A stretch of DNA of 64,000 nt from Rotaria sordida. Lineage: Eukaryota > Rotifera > Eurotatoria > Philodinida > Philodinidae. The notes under the pieces were generated by a model, which was given only the letters and a program-made list of their open reading frames with translations, was not told the DNA's origin and searched no databases. Positions 48,939 to 64,000 of the stretch are shown piece by piece. Every line of letters begins with the position of its first letter. Within the stretch, counting starts at the first letter, position 1. A program made the position numbers and the translations under genes. The stretch spans positions 62,001 through 126,000 of the forward strand of contig CAJNOL010000214.1 of NCBI GenBank assembly GCA_905250125.1, read 5' to 3'.

Positions 48939-50824
48939 TTATTTGCCTCGGTGTACAACTTCAGAATTGATTGTGTTTATGTTATGTTGAACTTGCACTA
49001 TTTGTGGATCATCAGTGGGTAATATTTGAGAGAATATAAGTAAAGACTTGTGGAAATTTTCAAGTGCGGTGTCAAACTGTTTGTTACGATATTGTGCCAA
49101 TGCTAGATTATTGAAAGAGGTTGCTAGGCACGGATCATTCACAGATAAAATTTGGACTAGTATATCATGTGCTTTTTCGCAATATTTCACGGCTACCTCG
49201 TATTGGCCACCCTTTTCGAATAGCATACCGATGTTACTGTATGTCTTTGCTAGAATGTCGTTTGCAGTATGCGAGGCATTGGCAAGAATTTTGAGTGCTT
49301 GTTCGAAATGCTGCAACGCCAGCTGATGTTGGTCTGTGTAGTAGTAACAGGTTCCAATATTATTCTGAGTACTGGCCAGGTTCGGGTGAAATGGTGGTAG
49401 ACACTTCTGCTCTATTTTCCACGCTTTTTCGTAATCAGCTAAAGCAGAGTGATGATTACCCCGGCACATGAAAGCATGTCCTCTATTGTTGTATGCCGTT
49501 CCAAGCGACGGATGACAACTCGGCAATATGCGATGTTCTAGTTCAAGAGCCTTGTCCAAGCATTCAATAGCAGCTGAGTACTTTCCACATGCGAAGTACA
49601 AGTTGGACATATTATTGTAAATTACGCCAAAACCGGGATGGTAGTCGTCAACATATTTTGTCATGGTATTTAGAGCAACGGTGTAGGCTTTCAACGCTTC
49701 CTCGTACTCGCCAAGTTCGAAGCATACAAGACCCATATTATTGTACAAACTAGCAAAAGCCGAAGGACGTGGCTTTGCTCCATCTTTGAAATAAATATCA
49801 AGGGATTTTTCAAGTGTTTCAAAGGCCAGTTGATGATCGCCTTTGTTGCTCAACACGGAACCAAGATTATTATACAATTCCGCTAGTTCCATTTGATCTG
49901 CGCCAACAATAGATTCATGTAACATGATTCGATAATATCGTTCAGCCCGATCGTAATCCCCCATATCCTTCAGAATGGCACCGAGCGTTAGTAAGGTTGT
50001 ACTTTGATCCAATTGTTTCTTAAAATATTCAGTTAAATAAACTAAATATTCATCCTCCTCTTTGCTTGTGATTAACTTTACTGTCGTTAATTTGTGATCA
50101 GATGAATCTTCTACTGAAATGATACGAAAGACGCTCCCCATGGAACATAAAATTTCACCTTCGTCCCTCATATAACTATGCTTTTGAATGTCGGCAAAAG
50201 CTCTTGTGCTTCCGAAGTCGATTGTCATATCAAACAGAACAGAAAAAAATTCCGGCTGTCGTGAACCATCACCTGCGTAGGATTTTGCAACATCTTTCTC
50301 AATGGTTGTTGATAAAAGTGTATTAAAAGAAATCAGACTACCGATATTGTCCTAGAGAAAATAATCAGAGATCTTGCCTTGCTCTCTTGTTTTGTACTTA
50401 CCCTTAACTTTTGTAATTCATCGATCGCTATGCTCTGTCCTCGATAGACTGTCATTGAGTCGATTTCGATTGACCGAAGCATGTCAACATAGTCTTTATG
50501 TAGTATGAATAGTTGCTCATTTATTTGACGGATGAAAAATCGAAACTTCAATATTTCGTCTATGTTTTCTGTTCGAAAAGCTTGATTCAATAGGCGATAG
50601 AGAAANNNNNNNNNNAACGATGAAGAGCTGTTCGCAAACACGGATATAGGTGGAACCAATGCGAGAAGATCGGCACCTGCATCTACATTTGGACAACAGT
50701 AAGTTTCAATGGGCATAGCATTTGCTTGATTTCCCCCGGAAGTAAATGTAAGTGCAGCCTGACTGGTGAATGGAAATAGCAACCATGTCATCCAACTTTG
50801 AATTTTCGATAAAACGTATCCCAT
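48939..50824 (-). CDS. ADP-ribosyltransferase fused to TPR repeats (with assembly gap)
   Basis: Two exons (50824-50402 and 50351-48939) give about 611 residues, counting a 10-N gap of unknown true size. The first part is an arginine-type mono-ADP-ribosyltransferase, which moves ADP-ribose from NAD to a target. It shows the R-S-E layout: YRGQ for the first Arg, SLISFNTLLSTT for the Ser strand across the intron, and DEGEIL for the Glu pair. Eight TPRs of the kinesin-light-chain type follow at 42-residue spacing (AELYNNLG.., ASLYNNMG.., ATSFNNLA..). This fusion is abundant in bdelloid rotifers, as I recall. Codon use and GC are visibly higher than in neighbouring genes. Sequence before the gap (MGYVLSKIQ.. 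to NSSSS) may not belong directly to this protein, because the N-terminus could be incomplete. Confidence 0.85.
50606..50615. other. Assembly gap (10 N)
   Basis: Ten unknown bases inside the first exon of the ART-TPR gene. The true length is unknown, so the apparent reading frame across it may be chance. Confidence 0.98.
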
Positions 50825-51690
50825 CGTTGTGATTTGTAGAAGAGTAGCTACTTCCTTGACAGTTAAAAGAGTACATTGAAAAAAATATTTATTTGCTGTC
50901 TTCTACCTATTTCTTTTCACATGTTTCAACAGACGGTGAAAAAGAAAAAACTGCTTTTTCTTCTTTGCCGTCACGAAATGAAAAAAAAGAACGCACGCAA
51001 TGAGACGATTCACGTCAGTCGATTTTATAGCGGGAGGGTAGACCTTCATGTTGTGGATGTGCATGGATGTAGGCAAAATATTTAACCACAGTCACATTCA
51101 TAGCCACGTCCTTAGATATCGATTAGAACAGTTGTGATAAAATAAATGTCGATATTATTATTTGATCTAACTATTTTTTTGGATTTTGCTGTTTATTGTT
51201 ACGCTGGGAAGCGCTTACATAATGATATGGAAGGAAATTTAGCATCGCAGCAAGAAAGAACCTAGGAAAACATCAGTGTAAATTTCATCAACATGGCAGT
51301 AGGCTACAATATGACACTTTCAACAACAGAGGAAGAAAAATAATGAGAAAAAATAGAAAAATAAAAAAGAATATGAAAAAAAAAACAAAAGAAGGAGAAG
51401 AAGAAGGGCAAAGGAAGAAAGAAAGAAGAGGAAAAAGAGGCACATAGATGCACATGGAAGCATTTAGTCAACAAAATCAATCTATTTAAGCAGCGGAGTT
51501 CCATGTCTCTCTTTCAATTTTTTCAAGCTTTTCATCCGAAAGAAATGACCAAGACTATCTCCTTGACTTTTTTGAAACTGTCCCAAAATAATATATCAAG
51601 ATAGAAAAGAGATCATCTTGATCAGACTTATGGATATTCTACAATATTTTTTTAATACATCTTTTAGCGTAAAAATCGAGAGGACCTTGA

Positions 51691-51835
51691 GGGTGTGGGA
51701 GCAGATATAGAGTGTGAGGGTATGGCATGAATGAATGTGGATGTGGGGTGTGGATGAAAAATGTGAACATAGTTCGTCTGTTTACCACGTCTACACACAT
51801 CCTCAATCCATACTCACATCCACATCTCAAAAAAT
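51691..51835. repeat. Second degenerate telomere-like GT-rich block
   Basis: Begins GGGTGTGGGAGC, contains GTGGATGTGGGGTGTGGATG, then turns into the complementary C-rich form (ACACATCCTCAATCC, CACATCCACATC). Like the block at 48706-48836 it has a G-rich and a C-rich half, so it can fold on itself. The two lie on either side of the ART-TPR gene. Confidence 0.5.
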
Positions 51836-52430
51836 AAAACATACCGTCTGGGATAATTGAAATATTAATGAATAAACATCTTTATTCTAAATCATTTTAT
51901 TAAAACGCGATGAAGATGGAATCAACTATTGACAAGCACCTAAACATAGCCTCATTTTTTAGAAGAGTACATGAAAAGATTACGTTGATTCGATATTGCT
52001 TGTATTCATACTGTTTGAATACCAATTCATTAAGCTAAATGCTTGAATAAAACAGACGCAAATAAAAGTCACATGCTGATGCAGACTACGTGTGATTTAT
52101 TCAAGAGCAATTTTCTTATTTCTGCACTGAAGATTTTTAATTGATAAATGTAAAATATTTAGTAGAAATGTAATACGGAATCAATTTTTTCCAATAAACA
52201 TCTATTCAACATTATTGAGTACGAGCGTACAGAAATTCTAGTATAATGCTGATAACAATTTTAATAGATGGTAATATTAATTTATGCTCTGTTAAGGAAT
52301 TTAATTGATATAAACGAGTAAGAATCGGATCTAACGAAAGTAGATGAAGAATGTCTAATGAATGTACAACGAATAGTATGATAGAATACAAACTTTGTAA
52401 AATAGTGAACGATGTACTGATGATTGTGCG

Positions 52431-52986
52431 CCGTCAACGTAAATGAAGTTAGCACCGGATTCGAGTATTTTCAGCTCCGATTCGCCCAGGAAGCGTTCTA
52501 GGTGTTCCTGTTTCTATTCCGAGTAGAGTTCAACGTGCGCTATCGAATGGTGAAATCAGATCTACGATATCTTATACCATTCTTTCACAAATTGAAAAAT
52601 ACCGATTTCTCACCATAAGCGTCAGGGGATCTGCGAGTAATTCCAGCAGCGATTTCACTAAGAATATATTACAGGCATTTTTACTGGTGTCAATCAATAG
52701 AGCATGCCGAATTCTACTTGAAACACGAATAAAGAGAAGCTGAAACACATCTTGGACGAATCAGTGCTCGAATTATTCCCCAACTTCTCCATGAACGATA
52801 GAGAAAAAGTAGTCATTTTCAATTTGTGAAAGAATGGTATGAGATATCGTAAATCTGATTTCACTATTCGATGGAGCACGTCAAACTCTACTTGGAAGAC
52901 AAATGAGAAAATCTGGAATGCTTTCTGAGCGAATTGTAGCTGGACATACTCGAAACTGGTGCTAACTTCACCTACGTCCGTCGTCA
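52431..52986. repeat. Long palindrome with internal direct repeats
   Basis: Arms of about 170-190 bases. Near-exact inverted segments include GAAGTTAGCACC / GGTGCTAACTTC, TATACCATTCTTTCACAAATT / AATTTGTGAAAGAATGGTAT and GGTGAAATCAGATCTACGATA / TATCGTAAATCTGATTTCAC. A third related unit with GAATTCTACTTGAAACACGAA lies between the arms near 52710-52730. The sequence is less AT-rich than its surroundings. No intact gene; the 97-codon minus frame is a by-product. Confidence 0.75.
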
Positions 52987-54688
52987 TTACTTTTGATATA
53001 CTCGAAATATTTATATGTTAAACCAACATGATCGATGTAGTGTTTTTTACAGGCTCAAAATTTTTGATCGGGTTCCTCTCCATATCTTTAAATATATAGA
53101 ACAAATCAGATATTGATAAATATGATTTACACCTTGTAAAAATTTTTTTCTTTAGTTCAACTACCTATCAGAGATGAAATCGGTTCGATTCAAAACAAAA
53201 CCGTGAATTGACCCCATCTCTACTACCTATGCATATATTTCAGAATGGTAATTGTTTAAATTATGTTTCAGAAACTGCCGTCACTAAATGAACGTGTGTT
53301 ATTTTGACATAAATGATTACATGTAGTGGTGACTGTATGAGAGTACAAAAATATTCAGATTTGAAGCTATGCTGAGATACTACAAGTTTATTCATTATAT
53401 TTTTATTTTTACATAAACTGTATCATAGGTTCATTGGTGTACATTTGAAAATAAAATATTTCTCTTTATTGAACGAAATTCTACTGTATGGATAAGCCGA
53501 GTCAAAAAAAAGAAACAGATTAATTCTAAATAAAACGAAGATAATTAGTATTACAGAAGAACTGTTGATATTTTGACTTTGACAGGTGAGAGCACAAAAA
53601 TTAAAATCTTAATCATAATCAGCTCGTCTAATTCTCTTGAAGAATACAGTATCTTTCAGAATATGTCCATGTTGAAGTCATAAGACGTATGTCAAGAACA
53701 AGAATTGAATAAAAAAAGTTCGTTTTTTTTGTTGTCCTATGTCGAACCATATATAACGGGAAAGACAAAAAAAATTTCCATGTGCTAAAAGGATATTTCA
53801 ATCGATCACCATCTTATCATAGTTTTTTGTAGATCCATCATGGCAATTCGTAACCGGTTTCTTTTTACTCATTTATTCAATTAATCTAATGGACAAGAAT
53901 GACAGAATTAACAACAAAAATTAGATATTGAAGCGTAACTGCGACCTCTCTGTCTAAGAATAACAAGCAGCAACTGACTACAATACGAAAAAACATTTTT
54001 ATCTAATTTTTTTTACTTCAGTTTTTTTGTTTATCTCGGTAAATGAATGAAGAAAAAACAATAAAAATTCATTATTCTGGTTTTTATCATATTTATTCAT
54101 ATGCATATCATCCAGTACAAAAAGAGAAACAACAATCGTTGTATATTCGTACGTATTATCTAATGTGAACTATTTTTAAAAATTCATTATTGTTTGTAGT
54201 ATTATCAATCATCTGTCTTGTTTGTTCGTGTCATTTATAAGGTCAAATAGGTATTTTAATTGTAGATTTTTTTCTTGACTTTGAAGCCAGAAGACAATAA
54301 AAGAAGAACTATTACTTGAAAAACTAAACTATCATAGAAATCAAATACAAACGAAGAAATTTGAAATCAACAAAAAAAACAATTTCTAATCTTGAAAAGA
54401 TCAATTTACTGTAATATATCGCCGATTGAAAGACACTAAAACCATTATGATGAAACGATTAATTATATCGTTATAATGTTAATTTATGTACTAAAATCTC
54501 AAATATCCTAATATCAATAGACTAACTATGATACGTATTTCAGAAATTGGTCATCAAATAAAATCCAATGTTTAATTTCTTTTGAAAATAGTTTATTCAA
54601 GTGTGAAAATGAAATGAAGAGAAAAAGGCAAGAAACACACACATATCAACGGGACAATGAAGAATGCAAGTAGATCAACAATATAGAT

Positions 54689-56882
54689 TTAATTGTATCG
54701 TTTCTTTTTGTAAGATTGTTGATTTTCATAAATATTTCCATAATAATCAACTGCTAGATTACTTTCATTACCATATGATGGTGATGGAGAACTATATGAA
54801 TATGCATTATAATTATTTCTTATAAAGAAAAAAAACAAACAATTATTTAAAACAAAATAATAATTAATTATAGTAAACATACCGATTATCAGAACTATCC
54901 CGAAAGCCTTTTGCAAATGGATTATAATCAATTTTTAATTGAGTAATCTATTTTAATAGATTGGTTTTATTTTTCAAATTTTAATTTGAAATTTAATTTA
55001 AATAATAATTAACTTACATCAGTATTTTGATAAGCTGTTACAGCAATAAATTGCGTTTCAGGAAATGTAAATGTATGTTTTATTGATGAACTATTTTTAT
55101 TTGATGATAATATTGGATCAGTTGATTGAACATTGACTTCAATAATATTCAAACGTGGCATATATTTATGCATTGAATTAAGAATAATTGTCATCTAAAA
55201 TTACAATACACGAAAAACAAACAACAATCTAATAACGAACTATTCTTACTTGATTTTGTGAATGATTTATTGATAATTGTTTATTATTTGTTAATTTTAA
55301 TTTAGAAAATGAGATTTTCTCATGTTTCATCCAATGAATTCCACTATTTGGTGAATCAGGATGTAAATAACAATGATCTAAAAATCACAACATGAAATAG
55401 TTTTATATATATATATAGTTTAAAATAATTTCTTTTTTGTTTTTTTTGTTACTTGTTTTTTGACATTGTTCAGCTTGTCCAGATGGTATCCATTTACCAG
55501 AATTAAATTTCCAATGATTATCATCTACTAAAACTATATCAACATACATATCATATGTTGCTTCAGGTTTTAATCCATAGACTTTAAATTCAAGAGTTGG
55601 AAACATACGACGACCAGCTAGAAATTGATGAAAATTTTTACAAACTGTATTAATTCAATTAATATACTCACTTTTTGTGACAATATTTTCAAGTGTATGT
55701 TCAGCAAATTTCAACCATAATGGTCGATTGATTAATTCAACAACAATAGAATCGGATCGACAAGTTCCATCTGATGGTAACTTAAAATAAAATCAATTAG
55801 AAATATTTAATGATAGATGAATATTTTTTTCTTGGTTAATTGCTATTGATACATCTATATGAATCTTGCTAAGAGCTCTTTAGAAAATCAAAAGTAATAA
55901 AAACATCAGTGGATAATCATTAATACAACATAGAACTTTGCATATCAAAAAAAAAATGCTGCTGAAGACTTGCATAAATATCGATGTTTATACTGCATAT
56001 CTCACTAGGAATTGCTTGATTCCAATATTGCCAAATGAATTCATGTCTTAGATCAAATCTTGTATATAAAATATCTTATTTTAAGTAAATAATTCATTAT
56101 CAAGTTGCTTGCGTAAGAAACAAGAAGGCTGAACGTATGGCGATCTAATCATGAAATGAAAATTCTCGCTCCTCATATTGTCTAAGCAAACAATTTGATT
56201 AGAGAATTGCAAAATGGCTCCGATCTCGACTCGATTTTAGAAATGCTACTGAGTCTGGAAAAGTCAATTTTGCAGTTCCCTAGGCTTGATAATAAACTAT
56301 TTACTTAAAATAAGTTTTTTTTTAAATACACCATTCGATTCAAATCCATTTACATTTTATCTTTGGCGAACACAATAGAAGAGACATCCTATCAAATTTC
56401 TAACTTACACAAGGTATTAGATAATCCATACTATTGCTTGTACTACAATTTGTTTGTTCAACAGATGATTGAACATAATTTGAATTTTGATGAAATATTG
56501 TATTTGATGGATGAGGTGGAATTGATGATAAATTATAATCATACACTGGTGTTGTTATTTGTTGATGTGATGATTTTTGTGAATATAACATTTCATTAAC
56601 ATGACCTTCAGATGAATAATGTTGATGATGATCAGTTGGTATATAAACTGTAGATGAAACTTGATTATTTGAATCTTCTTCATTAATATGATTATTAATT
56701 TGTTGATGTGAATATCTTGGTGAAAGTGTATAGTAATGATTTGTTTCATAAATCGATGTACGATAATGTTGAAGATTATTTGAATCATTATTAATTGATA
56801 TTGGACAATAATGTTGTTGTGTATCATAATAATCTGTTGAAGTTTTACTATTATTTTTTTTAGTGCCAAGTGGTGTTAACAT
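54689..56882 (-). CDS. T-box transcription factor, Tbr/Eomes type
   Basis: Seven exons (56882-56409, 55780-55672, 55617-55453, 55377-55250, 55194-55018, 54947-54883, 54818-54689) give 415 residues in consistent phase. T-box proteins bind DNA and control cell fate. Residues 1-158 are disordered and rich in His, Gln, Asn, Ser and Tyr. The T-box runs from about 168 to 365: [48 protein letters not shown], then [19 protein letters not shown] and [28 protein letters not shown] and KGFRD are typical of the Tbr1/Eomes/T-bet group rather than of Brachyury. Only about 45 residues follow the domain, ending YKKKRYN, so the long C-terminal activation region known in that group is missing. Upstream of the ATG the frame is open for 13 codons without another ATG. 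Confidence 0.9.
56075..56314. repeat. MITE-like inverted repeat in the T-box first intron
   Basis: CTTATTTTAAGTAAATAATT at the left end is mirrored by AACTATTTACTTAAAATAAG at the right end, about 30 bases each, with 180 non-coding bases between. It lies in the 628-base intron between the N-terminal exon and the first T-box exon. Confidence 0.7.
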
Positions 56883-59800
56883 AGTTATAATATTAGTATG
56901 CTGTTCACGCTTTCTCTGCAACAGGTGCTAATCGAGTGAGAGAAGAAAGATGAACAATAATGAAAAAAAAAAATGTCTCTTTTTTTACAAGAGAGAAACA
57001 TTAAAATGACCAATAAGAAAAAACAACCAATGAAAAAAGAAAAACAAGAACCTTAGATATATGATTATTTTTCTTTTCTTTTTGATAATTAATCAATCAT
57101 CATGGGAAAATTAAGACGACTTTCCAAGCCACTCACTTCTAAAACTATATGCTATGCATTTTAAAGAAAAGATTTTCGTTTTTTAAGAAAATAAAACCGA
57201 ATAACCTATCAAAACAGAGCAAGTTAACATTGATTTGAAGTGATAATTACAATCGGATTCATTCACAAAAAAAAAAATGTCAAAAACAAAAAAAAAATAG
57301 TTGTACGTGTCAAGTGTGAATAACATTTGAACTTTCTTTCTTTTTGTATAGGATATATTGATTTCTATTTTGCATTATCAGCTTTTTTTTCTAATTTTTT
57401 GTGATTTACTTTCATCTTGAGCGGAATTGAAGATCCAAAAACAAAGCAAATCTATTTGCTCTCATTTTTTTTTCTTTTTAGTTTGAAGATTTATCAACAA
57501 AATATCAACAAATGATGATTGTTATTGTCTATAGATGATATAACATCAGATTAAATATTAGATATTTCTTCATTTGTATTTCTAGTCATTCTGGGAAATA
57601 GGTATAGTTACGGTTTAGATTAAGTAGAACTGATTGATACAATATTCATTTTGTTAAGCTTGTTTGATAACGTTGATTAAGATTTATTTAGGAAAAAATA
57701 TTTCACATATAAAATTAGATTAATTCTTTCACGAGAAAACTAAAATAGTATCATTTTTTTATATACATACTGCAATTTTCAGAGGTATCCGAATGCCGTC
57801 AGGATTGGGGAAGAAATGATAGATCACTCAGAAGATCGATCAGAAAATTTTTTAAGATCAAGGTTCGTCCGTTCGAGGCACTCCTGGTAATTTTTATCAA
57901 GAAAACTCTATGAATAACAGATTAACTTATCATATATTAATCCAAAAATAAATCAATGTAGGTTAATTAATATTTGAATTATATATCATCATGCAACGTT
58001 AAAATCTATGCGTGTATTCTATGAGAGAAATCTCCTGTGTTATACACCCTTTTTCATCCAACCAATATCATGTATCACACATTCACTCTCTCTCTCTTCT
58101 ATTCTATTCCATGGCTATTATCACATTTTTAATAAGATACCGCTGGTGCACTATGGCGGCATGTAGTGATAATGAAATTATGAACATAATGTTTCTTTGT
58201 TTTAGTCATCTCATAGCCGCTGTATATTCATTTAAATATTTGTACAAGCAACTTTGATAATGAAAGAAAAAAAAACAATTGACATGATTTGATTTAAAGT
58301 TGAGTAATGGTTTTTCTTTCTTTCTTGAAATAGTATTTAAAAGTTCGACAATATATAGAAATGATTATCTAAACAGTCTACATTGATTAATTGAATATCT
58401 ATTGGATTCTCTTAGTTTAATAATTCGAAATTTTGAGATAAAGGATAATTTAGATACATCTTGATTTTCATATAGTGAAAAATTATAGTAAAACTGCCTT
58501 TTCAAAATAACTATACACCAATGTCTATCATTTTCCATTGTTGAGACTTGATTTTTTTTGTCAAAAGATTTTTCGTTCAATGCGCTTTAAACTTGTAAAC
58601 ATTTCGATATAGAAATTGATTATGAAGAAATATCGGCTGTGAACTGTAAGACATCAAAATAACGTATTTTTTAACATTGTTTTGTCAACTTCCTTTATCT
58701 TAGACATGAGACGTTCTACATGAAAAAACGAAGATGAATTGAAATCTACTGCCCAAAATTTTTCATGGTAATCTTCTACACTAAAATGCTTTGCACAGAT
58801 TTTTAAAGATTCCTATGAGGAATATTTTGGCAAAAAAAATCTAAGCCCCATCAATACAACATGATAGAGATATTGATAAAATACTAGAAGGACCGTTGAT
58901 TTTGAAATATGTCACTGACAAGAACGAACTCTGTGCGGTCTATCTCGATAGCATTCATTAGATTCAAAGGTGTTTTTATATCCATATTTGTTTTGTTGCC
59001 TATTTTCATGATAATCGATCTTCAAATTACACCAAGCTCTCGCGTAAATAGTTCTATAATCTTAGCAAAACTTAAACAGTTTCATATCGTTTTCTCGATC
59101 TGTTTTTTCAATGAAATCATTTTAAAAGATAATAATCTTACGGTGTATACAAAGTAATTCGGGATACAACTTGATATAAGTTGACATTAGATCAACATAA
59201 ACCACAGTTTAATATTCATACGAACAAAATAAGTTGCATTCAATATCAACATGGTGAAAGAACGTATAATCAGTTAGATGAGAAGAACGTTTTAAGAATA
59301 TTTATTTTGAAATAGTTGTCTAATATGTTTGAACTTTTACAAGTTGGTTTTCGTAGAAAATAAATCAATGTTGTACTTTTTTTTTCCTTTCATTTTCTTT
59401 TTGTGTACTCAAAAAGTGAGTACACTCTAGAATCGGTCAGTGTGTCCGGCCGTCCGTCCGTCCGGCCGTATACACGATAACGTTTGAAAGAAGAGTCCAA
59501 TCGCGATGAAATTTTCTACACAGTTTAGTCTTAACAATGTCTCAGTCGAGTTCGAAGATGAGCATGATCGGCCGAGCCATTCGTGAGTTATTGCAAAAAT
59601 AGTCATTTTTCCCTATGGCTCCCTATGCGAAAATCGACCGATCCCAGCTTTCGTAAACAACTTTTCCTATCATAGTTAAATAAAATCCCAACTATTATAT
59701 ACCATTCGATAGAGAATTTCACGAGCTACAAAATGGTATATAAAATATAAAGTAACAAGAAGGCTAACTCACCTATTACAAAGATAATTAAAGGGAAATG

Positions 59801-60336
59801 GGTTCCGTTTTTGTCCACGATCTAATTGACTCACAATTTGAGCTCTATCTTCCGATCACAGAGTTGATACTGTGAGGTTTTCTGGGGCGGAGAACTTGAA
59901 TCCGTACTCCACTTGCCTCGAAATACTATTGGTTGAATAGTGACCAATAGAAATCAAGTTATAGGAAAAACGACTTTCTAAGGGTAAATCAAGGTGAAGA
60001 GTAGAAATCTGAGCTGTATTCGCCTCCAAGTCCTATTTGTTGGACAGTAGCCAATAGAAAACAACAGTTCATAGGAAAGTTTCCCCAGTGTAATTTTGAT
60101 GTCAAGACATTCTACGATGACTTATCTGTCTAATTCACTTTTTGAAGTACACATAACTCTCGGATTTAAATCCGAAGTTTCCGCATTTATTATTTTTAAA
60201 TTAAAGTTTAAATGTATATGAATACAATCGAAAGAAAAAGCAAACACTATAGTCACGGGCCAGAGTACAGAGGAAAAGATTACTTAGGTTATTTACAAAA
60301 AGAAAAAGAAATCGAAACAAAGTTATCAAACGTAAT
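56883..60336. other. Intergenic, 3.5 kb, with one dispersed-repeat candidate
   Basis: No supported gene. Frames at 58012-58257 and 58909-59157 lack domains, and the first has no ATG start. The stretch at about 59404-59760 differs in composition and is listed separately. Confidence 0.5.
59404..59760. repeat. Candidate dispersed repeat with GTCC tandem motif
   Basis: Starts with GTGTACTC and its inverse GAGTACAC 7 bases apart, then carries GTCCGTCCGTCC flanked by two copies of CCGGCCGT. Next comes ACACGATAACG and CAATCGCGATGAAATTTTC. It is GC-richer than the surroundings and non-coding. Similar GTCCGTCC..CGATAAC..GATGAAATTT strings occur in repeats of other invertebrates, from memory; I cannot name the family. 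Confidence 0.45.
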
Positions 60337-63541
<3,205 letters not shown>

Positions 63542-64000
63542 TTTAAAAGTGAATAAAAAAACAAAGAAATCACACAAAAAAGAAGAAATCTGAAAAAAAT
63601 AATAATTTCAAGATTTTATTATTGCCAATATTCATGAACAATAACCATAACAAACAGTTAGATTTAAGATGCTACTCTCTTGCAAGCCTGAATAATTATT
63701 AACAAATGGCGAAATCATCAACCAATGTGCATTTATTTGTCTTTGATAAAAATCGATTGAAATTTCTCTTTTTGTGTTACTTATAAAAACTATTTATTTT
63801 AAAATAAATAGAAAAATAAAAATAAAAATATGATATTAGATGTCGCTAGAAGTTAAATGATAATGATTCTAGATAAAGTGAAATATAACACATGGCAAGA
63901 ATTATCTTCTCCTCTATTCATTAGTCTATCATTAATAAAATTGTCTGAAATTGGCAAACAATAATTAAAGTCAAGTAGAAATCGAAATCAATTATTGGTC
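63542..64000. other. Upstream of SUGP1, no gene seen
   Basis: 459 AT-rich bases holding the SUGP1 5' region and presumably its promoter. No defendable site or further gene. Confidence 0.5.

Larger units (their letters stand above)
50825..54688. other. Intergenic, 3.9 kb, with palindrome and GT-rich block
   Basis: No supported gene. It contains purine-rich low complexity (51320-51440), the GT-rich block at 51691-51835 and the palindrome at 52431-52986. Open frames here come from these repeats. Confidence 0.5.

Noticed and set aside
52694-52987. 97-codon minus-strand frame with repeated FVFQVEF
   Set aside because: Wholly explained by the arms and inner unit of the palindrome. No gene structure is supported, though an origin from a coding fragment stays open as a finding.
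56555-56869. 104-codon Ile/His-rich frame on the minus strand
   Set aside because: Out-of-phase shadow of the T-box N-terminal exon.

Overview
The window looks like AT-rich nuclear DNA of a small metazoan, most likely a bdelloid rotifer of the Rotaria type. The genes are broken by short GT..AG introns, many only 50-120 bases long, and encode typical animal proteins: an axonemal dynein subunit, a T-box factor, laforin and SUGP1. One gene joins an arginine ADP-ribosyltransferase domain to kinesin-light-chain-type TPRs, an architecture I associate with bdelloid rotifers. The organism call is inference. I see no bacterial operons, CRISPR arrays or recognisable virus-like elements.

Layout. 1-3506 has no supported gene and holds a 0.6-kb foldback element. 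3507-32917 (minus) is, in my reading, one gene: DNAI7/CASC1, the axonemal dynein intermediate chain. Its N-terminal 14 exons lie at 32917-25337 and its C-terminal five at 6366-3507. The two blocks match in reading phase and are separated by a roughly 19-kb intron. Inside that intron, on the opposite strand, lie a one-exon low-complexity gene (10215-11318) and a four-exon gene for a disordered protein with repeated Gln-Thr motifs (16112-25156). A tRNA-Leu(UAG) gene sits in another DNAI7 intron.

33253-39340 is a compact cluster: an ARF6-like GTPase (head to head with DNAI7), mitochondrial ribosomal protein uS7m, a coiled-coil protein that resembles tardigrade CAHS proteins in plan, laforin, and a convergent coiled-coil protein. 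40987-42006 (minus) is a secreted C16orf89/DUF4735 protein. 45972-48232 is a secreted or membrane-anchored GH18 protein with ten exons. 48939-50824 (minus) is the ART-TPR gene, interrupted by a 10-N assembly gap and flanked by degenerate GT-rich blocks that recall bdelloid telomeric repeats. 54689-56882 (minus) is a Tbr/Eomes-type T-box gene. 60337-63541 (minus) is a 16-exon SUGP1 homologue that seems to lack SURP modules.

Between and inside these genes are at least eight long imperfect palindromes, 0.15-0.7 kb each, that look like foldback or MITE-type elements. Several sit inside introns. Exon ends were read by eye from splice motifs and checked for phase, so single-base errors in coordinates are possible.
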